From: Acheta domesticus
Taxonomy: Eukaryota; Arthropoda; Insecta; Orthoptera; Gryllidae
DNA: 64,000 nucleotides
Assembly (NCBI GenBank): GCA_031308135.1
Contig: JAHLJT010000631.1
Coordinates: forward strand, 146,176,734-146,240,733
Direction: 5' to 3'
Shown here: positions 57,374-64,000 of the stretch, piece after piece
Layout: each line of letters opens with the position of its first letter
Position numbering within the stretch: the stretch's first letter is position 1
Notes under the pieces: generated by a model
Seen by the model: only the letters and a program-made list of their open reading frames with translations
The model's database searches: none
What the model was told of the DNA's origin: nothing
Position numbers and translations under genes: made by a program

Positions 57374-57556
57374 TTGTCTTCTCCAGCAAGCGTGCTGCCT
57401 AACGTAAGATTCGACAGAAAAAGACTCATTATCACGAGGATTGCTTATGCACAATATCAGCAGCCATCATGCATGAGCAAGCCTCGCAAATATTTTGCTA
57501 AATGCGATATTACTCTCTGTGTAGAATGTTTTGGTCTATTCCACTTCAGAAAGTAA
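57374..57556 (+). pseudogene. PiggyBac-like transposase C-terminal Cys-rich domain remnant
   Basis: 60 codons ending in a stop, reading VRFDRKRLIITRIAYAQYQ, QPSCMSKPRKYFAKCDITLC, VECFGLFHF. The pattern KC..tLCVECF..fH is the usual end of piggyBac transposases (C-terminal zinc-binding domain that reads the element's ends). The expected first cysteine pair is replaced (RIAYAQYQ), so it is degraded. It lies in the same orientation and position expected before the right end. Confidence 0.6.
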
Positions 57557-58084
57557 AGTAGATTTTTCTGAAATTACTGTTGTACTATAATCTTAGCTGA
57601 ATATAAGATCATTTTCGCAAATATGTTAGTAGTAGAAGTCTGTTCAATTATTACCATCAAGTTCTTTTTTGAAAATATTCTTCTAGTGTAATCGTATTTG
57701 CTTTGTTGATACATTGCAATAACTTATGTAATTTTGTTGTTTAATTATTTTATTTTATTTGTTTTAAATTTCAAATAGTAGTTACTAAAATTCGAATCCA
57801 GTGGGCATAAACATTTGTTATGAAGACTTATTTTTATTATTGCGGAAAACTTCATACCAAATCCCAGCGTCCTCATATGAGGACAGTCCTCCACACCTAC
57901 CCAAATTAATAATTTGAATTAATTTCGATAAAATTAAATAACTAGCACTTAATTATGACGATTTTTTGAATTTCACTAAAAAAACTGCAGTAAAAATAAT
58001 TTTGGACTTAATGGGTTAAGGCCAAAGATTGTTACTAAAAACCACTCTCTCTCCACGGCGCCAAATTTGAATAATTTTTGATGC

Positions 58085-58470
58085 CAATGTGCCAACAAAG
58101 AGTGTTTAAGAGAATTGGGAAGTGCTTCAAATTACATCAAAATACGTTTTTCGAAAACTCAATAATTTTCTGTGAAAAAGATTTTCAAATTTCGAATTTA
58201 TTGTAGCTCTTAAACCATTTTTCCAAAAACAGCTCCAAATTTTTCAAAGAAATTGCCATTTAGGACGAGATTTTACTGTTATTTAATATTTTTTTTAAAA
58301 GTTTGTTCTACTAAAAGGAACCGGAAAATGAAGAAAATGTCAAAAAAAAACTTTGGGCAGTTATAGAAGTCAGCTGGCAAAAGTATGTGGCAAGTCCGAA
58401 TAGCAAGCCGAGACCAAAGTAAATAGAAATCTATTAAGGAAAAGTCTGTGCCTTTCTGTAGCACCACTAG
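58085..58470 (+). mobile_element. HINE-like repeat, 3' terminal part
   Basis: Last module (TTTTCTGTGAAAAAGA), TTGCCATTTAGGACGAG, AAGTATGTGGCAAGTCCGAA, ending GCACCACTAG at 58470. It is followed without gap by a 5' end. Confidence 0.68.
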
Positions 58471-58593
58471 TTACTTTCCCGTTACATACATATATACGGA
58501 GTAATATACGTAGTATAGCGAAAGATATGTAGTACTGCGCGAAAAAAGGGGGATATTTGGCAGAAAAAATTCATTTCCGGGCCCTGATAAAGA
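58471..58593 (+). mobile_element. HINE-like repeat, 5' fragment joined head-to-tail to preceding 3' end
   Basis: TTACTTTCCCGTTACATACA, GGAGTAATATACGTAGTATA, then the TGCGCGAAAAAAG and CGGGCCCTGATAA blocks. It is cut after the CCGGGCCCTG block by an inverted copy. Confidence 0.68.
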
Positions 58594-59140
58594 AGTAGCG
58601 GTACTACGGAATGACACAGACTGTCCAGTATTAGTTTTCTATTTCTTCTGGTCTGGTAGTGCTTCGGACTTGCCACATTCTCTTGCCAGCTGCCATCTTT
58701 CGCCGCCCAAATTACATTATTATGACATTTTAATTTTTTTTTGCTTTCCTAGTAATAGAACGGAAATATTATTTTAAAAATATTATAAAACGAAAACTTC
58801 AGCTTTAATGCCAATTTTCTTTGAAAAATTTGGAATGGTTTTTCAGAAAATGACGTGTAAGCGCTACTGTAAATGCGAAATTTGAAGCTTTTTTTCACAG
58901 AAAAGGTTTGAGTTTTAGGAAAACTTTCCTTGAAGTCATTTGAAACACGTACTCTCACAAATGTAATAGAGTTTACAAATTGCTGGAAATGTCTGTGTTA
59001 ACGATGTGAGGTGATCATTCGGAAAAATTATATTTGTGTAATTTTTGTAAAACACAAAAATACCCCACAGTGAACTTTACGTCATATTAAAGAGTGCAAT
59101 TAGAACTATACGTTTGAAAAGTTAAAAAAAAATTGGAGCC
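58594..59140 (-). mobile_element. HINE-like repeat, inverted, 3' half inserted into another copy
   Basis: Left end AGTAGCGGTACTACGGAATG (mutated CTAG end) then GACACAGACTGTCC, CCAGCTGCCATCTTTCGCCG, and one module to about 59140. Confidence 0.62.
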
Positions 59141-59144
59141 ATTT

Positions 59145-59565
59145 GCCACATAGTGCATAAAATAATTAAAATCTCCGGAAACATTTAGTAATGGAACACA
59201 CGTGATGATTCTTCGACATTATGTTTATCTATAGAGCTTATACTCATTAACTTTTGCGTTTAGAAATTGCCAATCTTCGTACTTTCAACGTTCATTATCT
59301 TCACTTCGCGAACTACAATTGCATTATGTAAGGATATTTTTGTAATCTAATCTTTGTAACATTGATGGAGTAGAAAGTTCAAATTCCTTTCTAAACGAAA
59401 ACCCCTGGTGTTTGAAATATTTGGATAGCTACGAAATTATTTTTGAATGTTTATAATTTATCTTTAAGTAATACATTGTACTGAATTGTGAAATACACGT
59501 AGGAGTACATGTAATATTTGATGTCTAATATTGCATTTGTAAAATCATTTATTTAACTAATTAAT
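59145..59565. other. AT-rich stretch, nothing recognised
   Basis: No shared repeats or supported frames. Confidence 0.3.
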
Positions 59566-59569
59566 TAAC

Positions 59570-60600
59570 ATCTGAATTTTAGGCATGATAAAATGGTGAT
59601 TTAGGCACTTAAATAAGCAACAACATTATGAAATTAGGCAGTACTAAGGATGAAAAGTGACGTTTTAGGCACTTAAAACACATTGTAAAATGATTAAAAG
59701 GGGCATCAAATCATAAGACACGAAAAATTGTATTTCTGGCATCTAAAACTGATCGCAAAACAATTAATTTAGGCAATTTTTATTCGGGAGATTCAAGATT
59801 TTTTTACATTGATGATAGTAACTACAAGCATGTTATTTTATTCACTTACATAATTAAAGTAGCCCGTTTATAATCAAGATTCAATTCGAACCCTCCTCCC
59901 TTCCCCACACCCAAGAAAAGTCGAAATTCCTCTTTTTACTTTCTTAGGGTTCAAGACTTGGGTTTATTTTGTAAGATTCGCTTTTCCGACAGTAGGTTTT
60001 GCCTGAACTATGACTTTCCTCGTATGGATTTTATAGACGAAGCCTCCCGGCGATAAGTCTCAACCTGCCAAGTGCACAGCTGGACAGAGGATGGGTGAAA
60101 TTGCCAAAGAAGTGCGTGCTGATCGAAGACGAGCGTGAAACAGCTAACTGACTTGATGTGCAGAACTCCTTATGTTCGGTGTGTTGGGTGAGAGATTTCG
60201 GTACATAGGCGATTCGTCGATCAGGGAATCTTCGCGTTTCGGGGAATTCGAAGTATTTGTGTTTTGGTTTAACGAATTTTTAAAAAAATCGCTGTTTTCC
60301 TGCACACGATTACATAACATTCTATTACAAAATTTTTTCTTAAGGCGAGAAAGTAAAAACGAGTAATGGCAATATGATAATTCTTCAAAATTATTTCTTT
60401 TAGGCAGTTTTAGGCAATAAAATAACAAAATAGGCATCAACCGCCCCTTTAGCACATTTTAAGCACTATTAGATGCTTTCAGTAGATATTTTTTTATGAC
60501 ACGTAAACATCTGCAATTATTTTCTAGAATCTCCTAAAGGAACTAAATAGCCATTTGTCATAAATCCGAGGTCTACTTATGAAAGAACTAATGTGAAACT
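59570..60600 (+). repeat. TTTAGGCA-rich dispersed repeat, copy 3
   Basis: TTTAGGCA/TTAGGCA recurs at 59580, 59600, 59633, 59661 and 59769. Then the GACAGTAGGTTTTGCCTGA block and GACGAGCGTGAAACAGC match copies 1 and 2. A subfamily-B 5' fragment interrupts at 60290-60360, after which TTTTAGGCAGTTTTAGGCAA resumes. Confidence 0.65.
60290..60360 (-). mobile_element. HINE-like repeat, subfamily B, 5' terminal fragment
   Basis: Minus strand TTTTACTTTCTCGCCTTAAG and AATCGTGTGCAGGAAAACAG match the B 5' block. Confidence 0.5.
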
Positions 60601-60704
60601 GCTATCCTCTACTACACTTCTTGCCAATATCCCCCCTCATCAGCTATCTTATTGCAGTCCTGATCAAATGCATCACCTCGATTGTGCCTAATTTGCCTTG
60701 CCAG

Positions 60705-61168
60705 GTGGGCGTGATGGTGCTGGACGCGGCGGGCACCCGCAACGGCCAATCCCGTGACCAGGAAGTGGTGCGGCGTCTGATGCGCCTGCAAGCGGCGGCT
60801 GCAGCTTCCGCCCCGCCCTCGGCCTCACCTTCAGCCACCAACGCGACCGTGCTGGCGCCGCCCCCGTCACACCCGCCCTCGCCCTCGCCCTCGGCCGCGT
60901 CGGACCCCACGGCGCCCACGTCGCGCGACCGGCCCTCTGAGAGAGACGCCACGCTCCCCACGCCCCCCACGCCCGCGCCCTCGCCCTTGCCCTCCCCCAA
61001 CATCAACGCCATCACCCCGGCGCCGTCCTCCACAGCCGCTGATCGCGTCGACACCACGGCCTCCACCGCCCCAGACCCCGCGCCCGGCCTCGACGCCGAC
61101 AACCCCATTGCGCAGCCCTTCTTCCTCCCGGCGGCGCCGGAGCGTCGCCACCCTGACGCCCCTGGCAG
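60705..61168 (+). CDS. Host gene, second recognised coding exon (membrane helix end, Pro/Ser/Thr/Ala-rich tail)
   Basis: The exon starts after a pyrimidine-containing acceptor ending ccttgccag at 60704 and ends at a CAG|GTAGGT donor at 61169. Its frame has no stop across 464 nt, starting in phase 0 and ending in phase 2. The first residues (VGVMVL) complete a membrane helix begun at the end of the exon at 9674, followed by DAAGTRNGQSRDQEVVRRL, a run of Ala, and about 110 residues dominated by Pro, Ser, Thr and Ala. The last 30 residues are less repetitive (DADNPIAQPFFLPAAP). GC content is far above the flanks. A Pro/Ser/Thr-rich tail after one helix suggests an extended extracellular or cytoplasmic stalk; topology is not decidable here. 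Further exons must lie beyond the donor, because the first in-frame stop sits inside the donor sequence. Confidence 0.6.
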
Positions 61169-61625
61169 GTAGGTAAATGCCTTTGCTTCATTCATTTCAT
61201 TCACTGCAGCATTCATTTCGTTTATTTAACTCATTCTTCATTCATTACATTTATTCTTAAATTCATTCACCTATTCATTTATTCACAACTCTGTCAGTTG
61301 ATCAATTCATACATTTCATCTTTGAATAAAAGTTAACAGAGGTAGGGACAATTGAAATATGTCTATTTCTATGGTTTTAACGTAAAATTGACCATATTCG
61401 AACTAATGTGACACACTGTTTGAGTCAAATAAGTATTTAATGATCATAAACTTATTGCGGGGTAACGTGGGTACCATCTCAGCTAAAAGTCCATTGATAA
61501 AAATAACATCAAATAATATTTATTAGTTATTTTCTAAAAAGTAAGTGAAAAAGGCCGGAAAATATTTATGGGTTTGTGGTCCCCCTAAACCGATTTTAAA
61601 AACAAGTTTACGGGTGGCAATATTG
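61169..61625 (+). other. Start of next host-gene intron
   Basis: Follows the GTAGGT donor. ATTCATT repeats are frequent at 61186-61300. No exon seen. Confidence 0.4.
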
Positions 61626-61628
61626 TTC

Positions 61629-61703
<75 letters not shown>
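61629..61703. repeat. (CA)n followed by (TA)n
   Basis: About 18 CA units then about 20 TA units. It borders the GTGACCGTA-ended segment to the right. Confidence 0.9.
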
Positions 61704-61707
<4 letters not shown>

Positions 61708-63092
61708 CCGTACACCTGCCCCAATAATGCTTAAGGATCTGTACGCCCTACAGCCTAACTTCCAGTTATGCCTAAACTTCTTATGTTACTTTTTATTATA
61801 ATTCATTGTGTATGCATTATCTCTGGGCTTTGGGATCTTGATTGTAAGGTTATTAGTCATAATTACACACTGGATTGTATACAAAAAAAACATATATATT
61901 TCACTATAAATGACAATCATCAACATAAATTCAATGCAAACTTATTCTTCTTACAAGTAATAACACACACAAAAAAAACAAGTTGCTTTCAATAGAATGA
62001 AAGCATCAGAACCATTAATAGGTGCTTTAAAATACAGTGATCCAAACCTAATTACCCTTCAAAAGTATTTTCTTTTGGTTTACAAACCTAAAAAAAAATT
62101 ACTTGGAAACATGCAAGTAAAATGTTTCCCCTCTATTCAAAGCTTTATTCACTTGGACGAATAACTTGCAATGTTCATTAACATTACTAATTAGTAAATT
62201 GTTTTATCTATTCAAGTAACTATTCACTTTCAACAAATAAACTTCAAATGTGCATTAACATTCCAGACAATATGTACAACAAATAGGTGCCTTTACACCA
62301 GAACAATTTAGAATTGTACATTCTTCTTAACGATTTTCTTTCTTCCAAATAAAAAAAATGTACATCCAAATTTGACCAACACACACAGCAATAGAAATTT
62401 AATTTCTAATGTACATAAATAAATAAACTTTCTTTACCTTTTATGCACAAATTGTAAGAAAAAGGCAGACTTCCAATGTACAAAGCTTTTAATTGCTTTC
62501 TGAGTACTAAGTATTGCACTTACACAAGGAACACACTGCCAAATTACCCCACCATTGGAAGGAACGTTTATCAGTCTACGGAGATAAATGTTTTATTTAT
62601 AAACAACTCCTCCTTGTAACACTAATAATGTCGCTGAACTGTCGCAACGGCTATGGCGAATTAATTTAGTCGCCCCCATATACAACTCAATCCCCCAAAG
62701 TCAACTAGTTTGTGAGAATTGTATCACTTTCCAAAACACAAAACAAGAGAAGCACAAAGTTAACAAATAATCTCATCTACTTATCAGTGATGATGGCAGG
62801 ACGCAGATATGCGAAATCATAACGCTCTCGGCCGGTTTCCAGCAGCACCCTCTCGTCCAAAAATCTTCCGACAGTCTCGTGGCACATCATTAATTACCCA
62901 GAACGACTCGTAACACCTCTTGACGCCATGGCTGTTCTCGCTGGAATGCCTTCCGACCTCCTTCATCGAGCTTACAACTACCATCCTAGTCAAGAGTGCA
63001 ACCGTATTACCTGTTCGCCACAGAACTTAATACGTTTTAGCGCATACGTCGAAAGCGTAACTTTGTTACAATGATATTGTACGGTTACAATA
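61704..63092. mobile_element. (TA)n-bounded segment with short inverted ends, candidate non-autonomous element
   Basis: Left inner end GTGACCGTACA, right inner end TGTACGGTTAC (inverse GTAACCGTACA), each followed by TATATA. About 1.39 kb, no transposase-like frame. The last 300 bp are richer in GC. The left end resembles GTGACCGTG of the insert at 18437. Weak evidence. Confidence 0.35.
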
Positions 63093-63500
63093 TATATATG
63101 TTGCCACGTCACCCGCGGTCTCCGCGAATGACAGTGGAGGTGGGTCGCCTTACCTTCCAGCTAGCTCAGATGGCAGAAAGGTGGCCTGAAAGAAATGGGA
63201 TGGTTAGTGGACGTTGTTTCAGCAAGAAAGAACATATCTGAATGAGGTTAACGTAAAGAATTTAATGATTCAAAAAAGAGAAAGATTAAGCTAGACTTAC
63301 ACTACCATGCACGAGCTTGTGAGTTTTCCCTGTAATGCCAACCAAAATAAGCGAAACATGAGAAATTAAAATTAAATTATTACAATCAACAACAAAAAAA
63401 ATGCATTACACAAAAATAAATCTGCGACTAATTTTATTAACGGCCATATGCGCGGCCTGAAATATTTTCTTCCCTGCGTGTTTTGAGCTAACAGCAAAAG
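63093..63500. other. Unrecognised stretch
   Basis: Short GC-rich start (CACCCGCGGTCTCCGCG) then AT-rich. No frame or repeat supported. Confidence 0.3.
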
Positions 63501-63740
63501 TTCACTCCGTAGCGCCTGAGGGGCATTTGAGCGCTTTCGGCGAAGCACTAGTACACACCACCGTCCGGAGATTTTCACGGTCATTGCCCCATTCAGCGGG
63601 GCGGCGTCTCGGAAAGGGGCGCTTCTCCCGGGCGGCGGCGGAGGCGGAGGGCGGCGGTCGGGTCGTCTGGAACCGCGCGGCCGAGGGTGGGTGCCCTCAG
63701 CTGCTCCTCTCAGCTGGTCGAGCGGGCGCCTTCAGGTAGC
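63500..63740. other. GC-rich, CpG-dense block, unassigned
   Basis: A second abrupt GC-rich block containing runs of GGC and CGG. The + frame is open for 70 codons from 63527 and ends just at a CAGGTAG sequence, but there is no pyrimidine tract before it and the residues are low-complexity. It could be a further exon of the host gene, a promoter CpG island, or part of a repeat. Confidence 0.25.
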
Positions 63741-64000
63741 ACTTTCGACAGGCATTGACGCAAGCGGTGGCGATCTTGACGATTAACACAGTCACTACCG
63801 CGTGCTTATGCCAAAGATAGACTAATAATCATGTCTACTTCAACAAAATCAATTGTTTTGGTCCATCGAATCGTGGCCAAGCACGGCACATTTAATAACT
63901 TGAACCGATAAAACTATGGTTCAGAAAATTGATCAAGTTCGGAAGAAAACATTCTCTTGAAAATTCTCGCCACAAGATAAATCAAGTGAAGGCAGTCACA
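63741..64000. other. Window end, nothing recognised
   Basis: No shared repeat, exon or RNA gene could be supported. Confidence 0.3.

Larger units (their letters stand above)
56583..58015 (+). mobile_element. PiggyBac-like transposon, internally decayed (TTAA target)
   Basis: TTAA flanks at 56579-56582 and 58016-58019. The ends are CCCATTAAGT and ACTTAATGGG. Subterminal palindromes CCTCATTTGAGG (56609) and CCTCATATGAGG (57870), with a related one at 56937, recur inside. It encodes a fragment of transposase C-terminus (listed next) and carries a large hairpin insertion at 57029-57317. At 1.43 kb it is shorter than an autonomous piggyBac. Confidence 0.72.
9974..60704 (+). other. Predicted host-gene intron, about 50.7 kb
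   Basis: Bounded by the GTGAGT donor at 9974 and the ccttgccag acceptor ending at 60704. Both exon ends are phase 0, and the join completes a membrane helix. All TEs listed between these points would be intronic. Undetected small exons inside cannot be excluded. Confidence 0.5.

Noticed and set aside
60644..61216. 190-codon minus-strand frame over host exon 2
   Set aside because: It is the complement of the Pro/Ser/Ala-coding exon, with Gly/Glu/Arg low complexity and no splice signals on that strand.
63527..63739. Third exon of the host gene
   Set aside because: No acceptor-like pyrimidine tract upstream and low-complexity residues; kept only as an unassigned GC-rich block.

Overview
This window is eukaryotic and nuclear. 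It is AT-rich, with almost no long open reading frames outside transposable elements (TEs). It carries many (TA)n and (ATT)n arrays, tRNA-derived SINEs, LINE reverse transcriptases and several DNA-transposon classes. The repeat mixture, especially a dominant family carrying a (GTCY)n microsatellite and ending in CTAG, points to an arthropod, most likely an insect with a large repeat-rich genome. The species cannot be named from the sequence. No prokaryotic operon, CRISPR array, rRNA or convincing functional tRNA gene was seen.

Host gene: I see one plausible host protein gene, on the + strand. A GC-rich first coding exon (9674-9973) ends in a good phase-0 donor. A GC-rich exon at 60705-61168 has a good acceptor and starts in phase 0. 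Joined, they complete a hydrophobic membrane helix that neither exon encodes alone. If they belong together, the 50.7 kb between them is one giant intron and nearly every TE described here is intronic. I do not recognise the protein.

TE layout: 0-9 kb holds a pogo/jerky-like transposase ruin, a SINE, a hAT-like non-autonomous element and one copy of a TTTAGGCA-rich repeat. 10-21 kb holds copies of the dominant Helentron/HINE-like family, a long-inverted-repeat element with a Tc1-like transposase ruin, and a piggyBac-like TTAA element. 21-24 kb holds a hAT-type (TTF + DUF4371) transposase ruin and a MITE. 24-34 kb is a nested stack: a HINE-like repeat split by a + strand LINE, whose 3' UTR (ATT)n tract is split by two head-to-tail minus-strand LINEs with a restriction-like endonuclease (R2/R4/Dong-like). 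The more complete of these has a 1092-codon reading frame broken by one base insertion. 35-42 kb holds another TTTAGGCA repeat copy and an APE-type (RTE-like) LINE split by a HINE-like copy. 42-49 kb holds two head-to-tail HINE-like dimers and a fragment of a widespread arthropod TE-associated protein. 49-56 kb is dominated by (TA)n arrays and a near-palindromic TIR element present once complete and once split by a 2.4 kb insertion. 56.5-58 kb is a second piggyBac-like element that still encodes a Cys-rich transposase C-terminus. 59-61 kb carries the third TTTAGGCA repeat copy and then host exon 2.

Functionally the window is a fossil record of TE activity in (or beside) one host gene. Insertion order can be read from who interrupts whom. 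All family assignments come from reading motifs by eye; no alignment or database search was run.
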